The notes under the pieces: generated by a model
Database searches by the model: none
What the model was told of the DNA's origin: nothing
Seen by the model: the letters and a program-made list of their open reading frames with translations, nothing else
Source of the DNA: Polyodon spathula
Taxonomy: Eukaryota; Chordata; Actinopteri; Acipenseriformes; Polyodontidae
Assembly: GCF_017654505.1 (NCBI RefSeq)
Contig: NC_054535.1
Location: 47,067,848 to 47,131,847, forward strand
Length of the DNA stretch: 64,000 bases
Direction: 5' to 3'
Position numbers and translations under genes: made by a program
Part shown: positions 33,837 to 43,876 of the stretch, in pieces
Layout of the letters: every line of letters starts with the position of its first letter
Numbering within the stretch: the stretch's first letter is position 1

Positions 33837-36800
33837 GCAAAGCAGTATAGGCCGATAGGCCAGATTTTCATGTCACATTACCAATTAAATTTTCTATGAT
33901 AACACGGACAAACTGGGATTTTCTATAATGTCTGAGACTTTTTTGTTTTACATTTGGCGTGGGGCAAAAAACATGCACAGCTTTTTTTTGTTTTTTGTTT
34001 TTTTTGATAGTAACTAAATCAATACACATACCATATATAAACATTAACACAGGCAACGTTGCTTTACATTTAAGTAAACATTCCTGTCTAATAAAACCTC
34101 TTCTGGTATTCAAGTTCAGTGTTGAGTGAAGCTTCAGTTTACTGCAGTCAGTATCCAGAGCTGTTCAAAGATGCCGAAAACAATAACAATCACCCCTATA
34201 GATCGGATCAATGAGTTTGGCAAGGGCGAATTTCACGTAGATGGTAATGTGCTGTTTTGTACTTCATGCAGCAAGGCTGTAGATTACACTCATCGGCAGA
34301 CCATTGTAGAACACATGGGAAGCGCTAAACATAAACTGAATGAACAGAAACGTAAACAGCAAAATTGGGATACTTTTCTGTACTCAACGCCGCCGTCTCA
34401 CAACAATCTGGCTGGAGAATGATGAAGCTCTATTTTCAATAGCCATCCAGATGATGATGTCTGACTCTGAATTGAACTATGTATATAAATATATATATTA
34501 TATATATATATCTATTATATATATATATATATATTTATTATTATATTTTTTTAAAAAATAAAACACGTGCTTGCCTTGTAAACATAATAAAACTTCATTT
34601 TTTAAATTGACAGTTGTAATAATGGTTAATTAAGTGGACCTTGAAATTGAACGCTTGTAACTTTAGACTTAGAAATGTGAAAGTGTAAAATTGGTATTTA
34701 TTTACTGGCAATTATCTGAAGGCTTGTTATTGTGATTACTGTTAATGTTACTCTACTGGCGATAGAGCAGTAGTTTATAATGTATTGCGCATGTTGTAGA
34801 GAAAAGTTTATTTGATATATGACGGTGTATTGCTGTATTTACGTTGGGGCACTTCTCTTAATGAAGTTGCCATAGTTACATGTGGAATAACGGTTTTGTT
34901 TTAGGGCCATATGTTCAGTAACATTTCAAGTGCAGGGGTAATGCTGATGTTCAGTCTTTAATTGTAATGGTTAAGGACTAGAGAATAATAATGACAATGA
35001 TAATAATAACGAGTAAACAACATAATAGTTTAACGATCGTGTTTGTAAACAAAGATGGTATTCATGCAGGTTAAACGAATACGTATAACTGAGAAGAAAC
35101 GTGTGTCATGTAAATTATATTAATGTTTATTGTAAATGGAATGAATGTTAAATAATAGTTTATTTTTGTATAAAATGATACCAGGTGTAACTGGTTATTG
35201 AATAATTAATTATTATTTAATGCCATATTTTCATTATGAGGGAGCAGTAGTATTAGGTTGTCAGTCGTGAACTTATCTTGTGAATGTCAGTCATTTTCTG
35301 TACAACCTGTTAAGTCATCCGAGTGAAGTATCCATTACGAAAATAAATATTTATACTTGTGAGCACTCACTAGCAAATATATATTTTTTTTAATATATAC
35401 CATAACATTGCTACTGTGCTGCACTGAACAAATAGGCCTGCTTTTCAGTCACATATGTGAATGCGTAAAGGCGCCTTAAACCACAATTGTGAATGGGGCT
35501 GCAGCCCTAAATATGCAACGGCCCTGAGGTGGCCCTGGGCCAGCACAGTGGTGTGAACGGGGTCATGGTAGCAGTTTAGACAGACTTTGCTAGTGGCTGG
35601 TAGTAAGTGCTCTGTTATTATTCAAGACCACACAATTACTAAATAGGGAACAAAAGTGGGAAACACGCTTTTTGAGAAGAGTGTGATTTCACATCAAGAT
35701 TTTTAGTTCAACAAAAATAGTAAACCCCAATTTTTTTCTGCTAAGTTTTTCTTCACAAAAAACCCAAAGCATTGACTAGTGAGAAGTTTTATTTTTCAAT
35801 CACTAGATAATTCTGTTTGAAGTGTCAGATTCAAAAGAATGTAGACTTATTTCTCTAAGAATTTTCCATTTCTTCTCAATGGTATTTGAAGTTCTCTGGA
35901 AACACTATCAACTACGTACTTGAACAAACATAACACTTTTGACACTTGTATTGCAATTCACCCAATTTACCTGCCATTGATGAAACATTAATGATCACAC
36001 CTCCTTGCTTGCCATGCTCTTTGCTCATGTGTTCTAGACCAAGGTATGTCCCTTTTACCACGGAAGTCTATTAAAATATGAAACAAATATAAAATTATTT
36101 TTAAAAATGACAGTCATTCATAAAATTCATCACTTTTTAGTAATATGCGTATCAAATCACTCATGTACAGTAAACTAAGTTAATGCTTCTAGTTCAATGT
36201 TTTCTGATAATACTGTATCCTCCATTCCAGAAAGTAGTGCTAGTATTGTAGACTTTCTGTGAAAAGCAATGTTCACATTAAATGTTCACATTTTAATGAT
36301 CCAATCATGTGTCAACTTTCTGATGTCTGTCATCTGTGACGAGATAGATCCTGAACACATCAATATTATCACTTATCTATATGTTCTTTGAACATAAATC
36401 CAGTTTACATTTGAAGTGAATAGGTTAAAATTGTATTATACTTTGGAATCAAAATTGATTTAATTAGGAGTTTTTGCCACTGATCAACACAAAAAAGTCC
36501 ATAATATCAAAGTGAAAAATAAAATCTAGAAATTGTTCTAAATTATTTACAAATACAAAACAGAAAATAATTGATTACATAAGTATTCACCCCCTTGAGC
36601 CAATATTTGGTAGAGGCACCTTTGGCAGCAATTACAGCCATGAGTCTATTTGGATAAGTCTCTACCAGCTTTGCACATCTGGACACTGCAATTTTTGTTC
36701 ATTCTTCTTTGGAAAATTGCTCAACCTCCGTCAGGTTGGATGGGGACCTTTGGTGAACAGCAATTTTCAACTCTTTCCACATATTCTCAATTAGATTGAG

Positions 36801-39165
36801 GTCCGGGCTTTGACTGGGCCACTCCAGGAAAGTGACCTTTTTGTTTTTAAGCCACTTCAGTGTGACTTTGGCTGTATGTTTGGGGCCATTGTCCTGCTGG
36901 AAGATGAATCCTCCCAAGTCCTGGGTCTCTTGCAGACTTCAGCAGGTTTTCCTCCAGGATTTCTCTGTACTTTGCTGCATCCATTTTGCCCTGTATCTTC
37001 ACGAGCTTTCCAGGCCCTGATGCAGAGAAGAATCCCCATAGCATGATGCTGCCACCATCATGCTTCACGGTAGGGATGGTGTTCTCAGGATGATGTGTGG
37101 TGTTAGGCTTGCGCCAAACATAGCGCTTAGCGTTGAGGCCAAAAAGCTCTATTGTGGTCTCATCAGACCATAGAATCTTCTTCCACTTGGTCTCAGAGAC
37201 TCCCACTTCTGCAAACTCTAGCCAAGCTATGATGTGAGTTTTTTTCAACAATGGCTTTCTTTTTGCCACTCTCCCATAAAGGCCAGTTTTGTGAAGCACT
37301 CGGGCTATTGTTGCCATATGCACAGTGTCTACCAGCTCAGCCATGGAAGACTATAATTCCAATAGAGTTGCCATAGGCCTCTTGGTGGCCTCCCTGACTA
37401 GTGCCCTTCTCACCCGGATACTCAGTTTTTGAGGATGGCCTGTTCTAGACAGATTCACAGTTGAGTCATATTCTCTCCATTTCTTAATAATGGACTTTAC
37501 TGTGCTCTGGGGGATATTCAATGCCTTGGAAATTTTCTTATATCCTACCCCTGATTGGTGCTTTTGAAGAACCTTATTCCGGATTTGCCTTGAACGTTCC
37601 TTCGTCTTCCTGATGTAGTTTTTGTTAGGAAATGTACTAACCAACTGTGGGACCTCCCAGAGACAGGTGTATTTAACCTGAAATCATGTGAAACATCTTA
37701 ATTGCACACAGGTGGACTTCATTCAACTAATTATGTGACTTCAATTGGTTGCATCAGAGCTTATTTAGGTGTGTCATAGCAAAGAGAGTGAATACTTATG
37801 CAATTAATTATTTTCTGTTTTATATTTGTAATTAATTTAGAACACTGTAGATTTTATTTTTCACTTTGACATTATGGACTTTTTTGTGTTGATCAGTGGC
37901 AAAAACTAATAATTAAATTCATTTTGATTCCATGTTGTAACACAATAAAATGTGGAAAAATCCAAGGGGGTGAATACTTTTGAGAGTCACTGTATACTGT
38001 GCCCTTACTTTTTTATGAGGTATGCAATCATTCTGAGTGCTATTTTTGTGAATACTTGAATACTACTATGTTGTGTTTTATTCACTTTTTTAACATTGTC
38101 ATTAGTCTGTGTTAAGGTGCTTTAACCTGAGTACTACAACTGCTCCTTAGTTTTAGTTGTCAGATTTGCTTTCACTTTGGTCTAACACAGAATAGATCAA
38201 CTAAAGTTCTGTACATGAGTACTATCTATTGAACAGATATTGTGTATGTCAAGAATACAAAAGGAAATGTGTTCACAGTAGTTCTTCACTAGATGTTGCT
38301 GGTTTTTAAAACCACCTTAACATAGACTACAGTATGTCAAAAGTGGGAAAAAAAACACATTGTTTGAATAACTGCAATAAGAACCAACCAGACATTAAAA
38401 TAAAATGTGTAACCACTAATATTTTGCCCTCAATCATTTCCAGAGCTCACACTTAAAAGACCACTCTTCAGAGCACATATTGCTATTATAGGGAAATACC
38501 CAGCCCCCACCCCCCACCCCCACCCCATTGTAATCAAATGAAATGTTTACCAAATTAACTTCAATTGTCTTCTCCCAATTTTTCTCATTATTGATGCCAG
38601 CATTGTTAATAACAATGTCCAGCTTTCCAAAGCGTTCAACGGTTCTCTTGAAGGCATCTGCAAGCAATTAATGAAAAACAATCTTACTGTAAAAAATACA
38701 AAGCTGTTACACATGCTGAAATCCCAGTATGAAGTTAGTAAAGCAGTATTTATATTTGGCAACAGCGTGAATTGTATACAAAAAAAAAAAAAAATATAGC
38801 AACCTCTATACATGTGATACATAAACCGAGTTAAGTTAGACATGACCTAGTAAACAAGACACAGTGAGGCACATTGTCACAAAGGATGAATGACAAATCA
38901 AGGTTTATTAATCAGTGTGGGCTTTCTAATAGCAAATATTATTGTAACTCATTGTTCTCCTTTTGGCTTTTGTTTCAATTTATAACGACAAGCTAAATCA
39001 AGAAAATAAACATTTTGACTTCTGCCTTTTTCAGCTGTAGGCCTACTTATTGCACTGATGAAAATGTTTGTGTCCTGCTGACATTTTCATTTTATTTAGA
39101 GTCATTTATTTTTGAAGAAGACCTTTGACAGACTGTTTCTCTAATAATAATAATAAGAAGAATAA

Positions 39166-39196
<31 letters not shown>

Positions 39197-42100
39197 AAGA
39201 AGAAGAAGAAGAAGAAGAAGAAGAAGAAGAAGAAATTAAAACAGAACAAAAGAAAACTCTTCATTGGGCTAGTAATTGAATTTCCAGTAAAGTTGACTAC
39301 ATTCCCATAACAAGCACACGGTTATAATGTAATGTATTCTGAAATGTGTATAAGAACATAAGAAAGTTTACAAATGAGAGGAGGCCATTTGGCCCATCTT
39401 GCTCGTTTAGTTGTTAGTAGCTTATTGAGTTCACAATCTCATCAAGCAGCTTCTTGATGGATCCCAGGATGTCAGCTTCAACAGCATTACTGGGGAGTTG
39501 GTTCCAAACCCTCACAACTCTCTGTGTTAAAAAGTGTCTCCTACTTTCTATTCTGAATGCCCCAATATATTGGAGGCTAGGAGTGTAAAATAAATTAAGA
39601 GGTTTTTTTTTTATTTTGTTCTGTTTTAATTTCGGGTTATTATTAATATTGGAATTAATTATAGGAATTAATTGATTAATTGTTTTTTGCACAAATTTTT
39701 GCACAAATGGCATCCTATCCATCTCTGTAATAACATTGTGGATATAAACATATTGTCATTTTGCCTGTTGCACAGAAGTAGCATTGGCATACCCGTGCCA
39801 TTCCCAACAGCCAGTAAGATTTAAAAGTTGATGCCTACTGTAATGTGTATTGCCTGTATAGTAATATAATTACTGTCGCGGATTATTAAGAGGTGAAGAT
39901 TTGGTCTGCTTAAGGTAAGAAAGTGAATGAGTGTATTCACATCTTAAAATATTCATAGCAACAACAACTTATTTGTTGAACGCTGAATAATAAATAAATT
40001 AATATCCAACATATTGTCACTCACCAGTGTTTTAAACTTCCTGTGATGGATGATTTGGGATTTAAAGATTTTACAAAGTCAAAAGGGAAACAATGGGGCA
40101 TAAACATATTGTAAAATAATAATAATAATTTAATAAAGAAATACTTGTATTATTCCACCACTACTAAGACAATTCACCATAAAAAATGTATTGCATAAAC
40201 CTAGGTATCTCAGGACAAAATTTACATTTAACAGTACTTTGGACATGGAACACCACATGGGGGTCTGTAGTAATTAAGCAATTATTTTTCAAACTCACAT
40301 GCTATCATTTGGCATTTCCAAGAATGAACAACTAACACTGACGACAGTGATGATACTGAATGCATGTTGCTTCTGTTTTACATGCTGGAAACGAAACTCA
40401 AATGGCGCTTAACTAGCCTCCCCCTGGATTTTTACTTTGGGAAGTAGTCTGCTTTGTATGTTGCCTGTATATAATAAATAATATGTTTTACTGTAAATAA
40501 CCTAACATAACCTGAATGACTTCTAAGCGCTCTCTAGTTTCTGCAGTACCGGTGTGGTGTTATTTGCGGAGCGTGTTAAAAAGTGGTACCGGGCATGCAC
40601 AAATGATTTTAGCTCCGAAAGCAAGGAAACTACCATGATATTCTGTGTACGATATTCTGTGTACGATATACTGTGTTTGGCCATTAAACTTCTTTTAATA
40701 TAATTTTGTTCACAGTTCAGCAAATGTAAGTGACTAACCGATGAGTAATACACTGGATTATCTAAAACTATAAACATATACGATTTTCTGCGTGAACTAC
40801 AGTGTGTCTTGTGCGCAGTAATTTGTGCAGTAGTCAATCGAAGCACTGACAACGTACCACTTTCTGGTGTTAAACGGGTATGCGTACCACATTCTGACAA
40901 CGTACCACTTTCTGGCCCCTACACCGGTATGTTTTGTACAGGCGTATTAGCCGATTACGGCTTAAAGTGATACTTGAATGCGTTTGGACTGCTTAAGGTA
41001 CGAACGCGAATAAGTCATGCCTGTTAACATGAATTTTCAACATAAGGGAGCTTTTGTAATCTGAAATCTTAGTGGCCTCAATTCAATTGAATTATATAAG
41101 ACAAAGGCATACAACTATTTGACTTTATACGGTTCTCCTTCTAATTGCTTTTAAAAAGGAAAAATGTCAAACAGAAAAACAACCATGAGGTACTTCACAA
41201 TCAAATCCTCACTTGGCCCCTGTGGTTCTTACTGTACTATGGCTGATTTGGCAGCAGCATAATATTTTGTAAACAGGTTCACTGTAGTTGGCTTTGTTAC
41301 TTTCATCACACAACAACTGAGTTTGGTACTGCACATTGACTTCGTCGTCAAAGGATGATCTATGACACCAACTTTATAACAAGAAAAAAAAAAAGCTCTA
41401 AATTCAATAAATTCATCATAAAAAATAAATAAATGCAAAAATAAAGCTAAAATACACAACAACGTGGCATTGCAACATTATTCATTACACTGCACATATG
41501 TGGCGGATCAATAATACCACTATCAGTATCGTTTCATGATCAACTATTTTCTATTTTAAATGAACAAACTATTGCTGTATATAAACACATATGATCAATC
41601 AATCGGAATTTCTAATGCAATGTTGATCCTGAAATTCTACTAGAAACGCTTATCTTTCACTATTAGTGTGACTTTTTTTACTTTTCTGCAGAGTAGGCTA
41701 CTTTGCAATGTGTGAGTCTGGGAACATGTCTACTACAGTGTCAATGTCTTTTTTGTGTTTTTCTGTCTTCCCACCCTTAAAATCAGTCCTGAATAGTTTA
41801 CTGTACAAACAAAAGTTGTAGCCAAAATCATTCTGAAACGTTTATAGGAGGCTAGAAGTGTGTGACACAAGTTTTGGTGAAAATGGTGCACAATTAAGTC
41901 AGCTGTTGTGTTAACACGAATAACAGACGAATAAACTGACAAACAGATGGACACATCAGCGTATAAGGGTTCTTCTTTTCGAGCATGAAAAGGGTCAAAA
42001 CATACCCGCCGTTTATAGGCTGGTGTGGATGAGATATTTAGCGGTCTTTTGGTTATTGCAAGCCTGTATTGCAAATACAGGCTGGTGTTGACACATTTAC

Positions 42101-43247
42101 CAAGATGAAATCAAGACGCTATCTCCTTGTATTTCAGTTTATTCGCGATTACCTGCGTAAACATGTTATTTAAACTTTGTCACATATTTCTACATATTCG
42201 ACATTCACAGGAATGTGGTGCTTATTTACCAGTTTAAGTTCATTGGTTTTTAAGAAGTGAAATGTATCGGTTGTAAGAATGTATCAAATCTGATGATATG
42301 TGTTCAGATGGTCGCTCTAAAATAGAGTTAAACTGCGTTCCTCCCCCTGGTTCTTTTATAAAGCCCATGCATTACTTTTTTTTTTTCAATTATCTGAGAG
42401 TAGTCTAATGTCCCTAGCTGCTACTGTAAAACGACTTAAAAAATGGTGTTGTACCGCAGTTGTTTAATGTACAGTATGTAACTGTGAAGCGTTTACTTAA
42501 TATCGAAAGCTAGCAGCAGAGCAATTCGGTTAGCACTAAAGCCTTTGCCCACTATAAAAACACAAGTTTCAGTGAAAATGACGACCGTAACGTTATACAC
42601 TTTATTACTATAAAATGCGACTTAGTGGAACGACATTTTCGAGTTTGTTATAAACCAGAGCAGTGCTTTTAAAATACGTGCTTCCCCCACCTTTCATTCG
42701 TGGTGTTATTTGGGACAGAGAATGTTCAGTGATGACACAACTTTACCCCCCTCCCCAGAATTTCTCAGAAATGGCGCTCCTGCCTGCCGGCTAGTGCCAA
42801 AGGGGCACGTCCTTCAAGAATTACATTTATTTACTACTTATTTATACTCAGAAATAATGCATGCATATGTGTGCACTCAATAATTTCTAAATAACACATT
42901 ACACAAGTTGTACATATCAATTCCTTTCAAGTTAAACGAGTTCCTCATATTTCTCACCAGAGTTGTAATTCTTTTCTAGTGTTGGCACATGACATCTTTG
43001 AAATCGGGTATGTCAAACTTTAATCACTAGTAAAACGACCTTATCAGATGGAACCTACTAATTGAAAATGCTGTATGTTCTCGGAATTAAACTACTTGTG
43101 TTTGATAGGTAGACCAAAGGAAGTTAGCATGTGATATATGTGAAACAGACTTTGCAAATGACTTTAGCGACGTAGTCTAAAAAAGAGGGCTTTTTGTACT
43201 CCATGAACAAAAACATTGTATCAATATACCGGTATAATGTTCCCGTC

Positions 43248-43312
<65 letters not shown>

Positions 43313-43499
43313 AGCAAACATTCCAACATCCAATCAAAGGTTCTTAATTGTTCTTACCTTGCAGTTTCTCTCGATCAGTAACATCACACTGAATAAACAA
43401 ACAGTTGTCAGTTCCAAACTCTTGGTCCAAGCTGGTAACACACTGTTCTCCAACCTCCTGATTAAAATCTACAACAGAAATCTAACAACAAAATAGACC

Positions 43500-43568
<69 letters not shown>

Positions 43569-43876
43569 AGCAAATTATCTTGCACTAGTAAAATCAAAAT
43601 CTGTAATAAAGCGATACAAAAGACATAGGCAACAAGTCAACAAACACGCACAGCTCTGTGATTAATTACTTTTATACTTTTATATTCAACAAGACTTTCT
43701 TATAAATACGTTTGCCTCTCAGCAGCAGAGCGATTACATAACTTGTATGGTGTGCATTAAGCTGTAAACTAGTTAAAGTTTACCTTTGCAGCATTTTGCA
43801 GTAGAGCCTCGGCAACTGCTCTTCCGATTCCTTGAGCTCCCCCAGTCACAAGAGCAACTTTTCCAGCTAGTGCCAT
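19876..43876 (-). CDS. hpgd: 15-hydroxyprostaglandin dehydrogenase [NAD(+)], complete gene, 7 coding exons
   Basis: A short-chain dehydrogenase/reductase. The family oxidises the 15-hydroxyl of prostaglandins and related lipid alcohols in the cytosol using NAD+, the first step of their inactivation. Joined coding exons: 43784-43876, 43358-43481, 38551-38657, 35971-36067, 28783-28859, 27545-27708, 19876-19999. They total 786 nt, or 261 aa plus stop, against 266 aa in human. All six introns are GT..AG and phase is continuous. Visible motifs: the TGGAQGIG dinucleotide loop (residues 11-18), Asp36 after the second beta strand (NAD preference), NNAG (90-93), Ser138, YTATK with Tyr151 and Lys155, and Tyr217. 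The start is the ATG giving [13 protein letters not shown], the usual family N-terminus. Differences from human include Ala for Gly at 141 and 184. No AATAAA is seen on the minus strand within about 1.1 kb past the stop; an ATTAAA lies at 19592-19597 and an AATAAA at 18731-18736. Identification is secure; expression is not shown by sequence. Confidence 0.95.
20061..21430 (+). mobile_element. L2-type LINE remnant in hpgd intron 6 (antisense to hpgd)
   Basis: The reverse transcriptase fragment begins [20 protein letters not shown] and runs through the fingers ([22 protein letters not shown]) and palm ([14 protein letters not shown]). A frameshift leads to the [14 protein letters not shown] catalytic motif at 20713-20724. 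The endonuclease and ORF1 are missing. The tail has variant repeats of an ATTTCATGTATTATGCACTTTCCACTG unit type (21120-21300), then the GTAAAGCACTTTGTGATGG tail and GATT repeats to about 21432. 5'-truncated and dead. Confidence 0.85.
21120..21305 (+). repeat. Tandem degenerate repeat in LINE 3' UTR
   Basis: Four to five diverged copies of a roughly 35-50 bp unit with TTTCATGTATTATGCACTTT as core, just before the LINE tail. Confidence 0.6.
21710..22712 (-). pseudogene. Tc1/mariner transposase pseudogene, left half of a chimera
   Basis: The left TIR begins CAGTGCCTATAGAAAGTC after TA. The minus-strand coding from about 22712 to 21936 runs through [19 protein letters not shown], a stop, a frame change, the second-Asp block [12 protein letters not shown] and [11 protein letters not shown]. 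The last catalytic residue of DD34E, normally Glu in IENLW, is Lys here. The N-terminal DNA-binding half is missing at the junction with the next element. Confidence 0.85.
22713..23385 (+). pseudogene. Second Tc1 transposase fragment, opposite orientation
   Basis: From about 22713, [17 protein letters not shown] through [14 protein letters not shown] and [10 protein letters not shown], followed by stops in place of the Trp region, then the C-terminal [20 protein letters not shown] and a 3' flank that resembles a Tc1 inverted repeat (TATTTGGAATTTGGGAGAAA) to about 23385. It comes from a different Tc1 family than the left half. 5' half missing. Confidence 0.85.
23386..24540. other. hpgd intron 6 DNA with an inverted copy of the dispersed repeat
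   Basis: 23960-24210 matches the start of the 15.7-kb repeat in reverse complement. Around 24276-24291 the sequence AGTTTGACCACCCCTG resembles a hAT terminal end. Otherwise unrecognised. Confidence 0.4.
24541..24616. repeat. (TA)n microsatellite
   Basis: Pure TA for about 76 bp. Confidence 0.95.
24691..24778. repeat. (TA)n microsatellite at the truncation of the LTR element
   Basis: TA array with one interruption. It directly abuts the broken end of the Gag-like element. Confidence 0.95.
24853..25903 (-). pseudogene. Gag-like ORF of the second element, interrupted
   Basis: Starts at an ATG at 25903: [20 protein letters not shown] and about 79 aa without proline repeats, rich in Arg/Glu/Leu and likely helical ([28 protein letters not shown]). 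It then passes stops and frame changes into proline-rich repeats ([20 protein letters not shown]) and a C-terminal region shared with the other element. The N-terminal domain is absent from the 4-6 kb copy, whose zinc knuckle in turn is not seen here. The two may be complementary deletions of one longer Gag. Function is not recognised beyond that. Confidence 0.45.
26263..26324. repeat. Homopolymer of 62 G
   Basis: Uninterrupted G run inside the LTR-like end. The 5' LTR of the related element has only GGGGCGGG at the matching place (about 6670-6677). Confidence 0.9.
26341..27544. other. hpgd intron 6, remainder
   Basis: A poly(A) run of about 29 at 27227-27255. GGTGGCCGCATTTGAGAAAT near 26761 is reminiscent of a hAT end, too weak to call. 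No coding. Confidence 0.4.
27545..27708 (-). CDS. hpgd: hpgd coding exon 6
   Basis: Residues 167-220 plus two bases, donor GTAAGT, acceptor TTATTGCAG. It contains [12 protein letters not shown], the proline-containing strand after the active site, and the substrate-side region through IYGIL with Tyr217. Confidence 0.93.
27709..28782. other. hpgd intron 5
   Basis: 1,074 bp with GTGAGT donor and TTATTGCAG acceptor (minus strand). A short G run at about 28221-28230; no mobile element recognised. Confidence 0.6.
28783..28859 (-). CDS. hpgd: hpgd coding exon 5
   Basis: 77 nt completing codon 141 and ending after residue 166, donor GTGAGT, acceptor CATTTTAG. It holds the YTATK active site (Tyr151, Lys155) and GVVGFTRA. 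Residue 141 reads Ala (G|CA) where human has Gly. Confidence 0.93.
28860..30147. other. hpgd intron 4, part without recognised elements
   Basis: No gene or repeat boundaries supported; a (TA)n array follows at 30148-30216. Confidence 0.5.
30148..30216. repeat. (TA)n microsatellite
   Basis: Pure TA, ends exactly where the hairpin element begins. Confidence 0.95.
30217..30749. mobile_element. Foldback/MITE: 243-bp arms, 47-bp loop
   Basis: Arms 30217-30459 and 30507-30749 are inverted copies differing at 7 positions by eye (about 97% identity), starting TTGTTCCTG. No coding. It lies in hpgd intron 4, so the hpgd primary transcript would contain a long double-stranded hairpin. Target duplication not clear; superfamily unknown. 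Confidence 0.85.
30750..33682. other. hpgd intron 4, middle part
   Basis: 32020-32580 is richer in G+C with a run of about 37 G (32511-32546) and could be part of an LTR, but no ends are visible. The rest is unremarkable. Confidence 0.35.
33768..33832. repeat. (TA)n microsatellite
   Basis: Pure TA, inside the hAT remnant. Confidence 0.95.
34171..34422 (+). CDS. CGGBP1-like BED-type zinc finger ORF of a hAT element
   Basis: 83 aa from [19 protein letters not shown]; an upstream in-frame ATG at 34126 would add 15 aa. Motif: [21 protein letters not shown], that is C-X2-C with His-X5-His, matching the DNA-binding N-terminus of CGG-triplet-binding protein 1 (CGGBP1), itself derived from a hAT transposase. 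The CGGBP1 C-terminal half is absent and the frame stops after NNLAGE. Most likely the surviving first part of a hAT transposase rather than a host gene. The frame is open and its finger residues are intact. Confidence 0.6.
   Translation: MPKTITITPIDRINEFGKGEFHVDGNVLFCTSCSKAVDYTHRQTIVEHMGSAKHKLNEQKRKQQNWDTFLYSTPPSHNNLAGE
35535..35970. other. hpgd intron 4, donor-proximal part
   Basis: Between the hAT remnant and exon 4; nothing recognised. Confidence 0.5.
35971..36067 (-). CDS. hpgd: hpgd coding exon 4
   Basis: Residues 109-140 plus one base, donor GTAAAT, acceptor TTTTAATAG. It encodes the helix with GTYLGLEHM and the strand ending NVSSMA, which holds catalytic Ser138. Confidence 0.93.
36434..37992 (-). 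mobile_element. Tc1/mariner element with long inverted repeats, hpgd intron 3
   Basis: The right end is CAGTGACTCTCAAAAGTATT (complement) at 37992 next to TA. Inverted repeats of at least 120 bp pair 36440-36585 with 37780-37945 (GCCACTGATCAACACAAAAA in both). The outermost roughly 45 bp of the left repeat are lost. Same strand as hpgd. Confidence 0.85.
36610..37644 (-). pseudogene. Tc1-like transposase pseudogene
   Basis: Starts [20 protein letters not shown] with a paired-type HTH ([20 protein letters not shown]). An in-frame stop near 37350 precedes the catalytic domain: [19 protein letters not shown], a frameshift near 36920, [22 protein letters not shown], then a stop at about 36700. 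All three DD34E residues survive, but the frame is broken at least three times. Confidence 0.85.
38551..38657 (-). CDS. hpgd: hpgd coding exon 3
   Basis: Residues 73-108, entering in phase 1 and leaving in phase 0, donor GTAAAC, acceptor GCTTGCAG. It carries the NNAG motif (90-93) and the stretch [10 protein letters not shown], which is very close to other vertebrate HPGD proteins. Confidence 0.95.
39168..39234. repeat. (GAA)n microsatellite
   Basis: About 20 GAA units, in hpgd intron 2 (TTC on the transcript strand). Confidence 0.95.
39350..39722 (-). mobile_element. CR1-like LINE 3' end, hpgd intron 2
   Basis: Minus-strand coding [20 protein letters not shown] followed by [20 protein letters not shown] is the RT C-terminal end. 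It is followed by a stop and a short 3' UTR (GGGCCAAATGGCCTCCTCTC). Same strand as hpgd. Only the last part of the element remains. Confidence 0.7.
39723..41080. other. hpgd intron 2, unrecognised part
   Basis: A duplicated 22-bp segment built on CTGACAACGTACCACTTTCT occurs near 40846 and 40895. No coding recognised. Confidence 0.5.
41085..41465. repeat. Diverged repeat copy A (paired with 44480-44920)
   Basis: Shares ordered blocks with 44480-44920 in the same orientation, e.g. TTGTTACTTTCATCACA and GAGTTTGGTACTGCAC. Copy B has an extra insertion near its middle. Nature unknown. Confidence 0.6.
41466..43247. other. hpgd intron 2, 5' part
   Basis: Nothing recognised. Confidence 0.5.
43248..43311. 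repeat. (TTA)n microsatellite downstream of hpgd exon 2
   Basis: About 21 units, followed on the plus strand by CAGCAAA; 46 bp from the exon 2 donor. Confidence 0.95.
43358..43481 (-). CDS. hpgd: hpgd coding exon 2
   Basis: Residues 32-72 plus one base, donor GTAAGA. It encodes the VVDFN strand with Asp36 and the FIQCDVTD segment that contacts the adenine side of NAD. The acceptor is TTGTTAG, with only about 19 nt between exon and a (TTA)n array, so its pyrimidine tract is short. A second (TTA)n array lies 46 bp past the donor. Confidence 0.93.
43500..43567. repeat. (TTA)n microsatellite upstream of hpgd exon 2
   Basis: About 22 units with one slip, again followed by CAGCAAA; starts about 19 bp from the exon 2 acceptor. 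Confidence 0.95.
43784..43876 (-). CDS. hpgd: hpgd coding exon 1
   Basis: 31 codons from ATG to AAG, ending in phase 0, with donor GTAAAC. It encodes the first beta strand and the glycine-rich nucleotide loop TGGAQGIG. No convincing TATA box is seen in the roughly 130 bp upstream (43877-44010). The 5' UTR end cannot be placed. Confidence 0.93.

Larger units (their letters stand above)
33691..35526 (+). mobile_element. hAT-type transposon remnant
   Basis: Left end CAGGGCCGGCCTACATTTAG and the right end in complement CAGGGCCGTTGCATATTTAG share CAGGGCCG and TTTAG. Flanks AGGCAGCC (33683-33690) and AGGTGGCC (35527-35534) match 6 of 8, fitting an aged 8-bp hAT duplication. It holds a zinc-finger ORF near its left end but no hATC/DDE coding. 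A (TA)n array interrupts it (33768-33832). Confidence 0.55.

Noticed and set aside
33615..33858. Open frames reading Tyr-Ile repeats here and at 24.7, 45.0 and 54.7 kb
   Set aside because: They are translations of (TA)n arrays.
43124..43496. Frames with poly-Ile, poly-Leu, poly-Asn or poly-Tyr
   Set aside because: They translate (TTA)n arrays, also at 405, 4387, 6276, 16400, 44376, 46566 and 60266; only exon 2 in this span is real.
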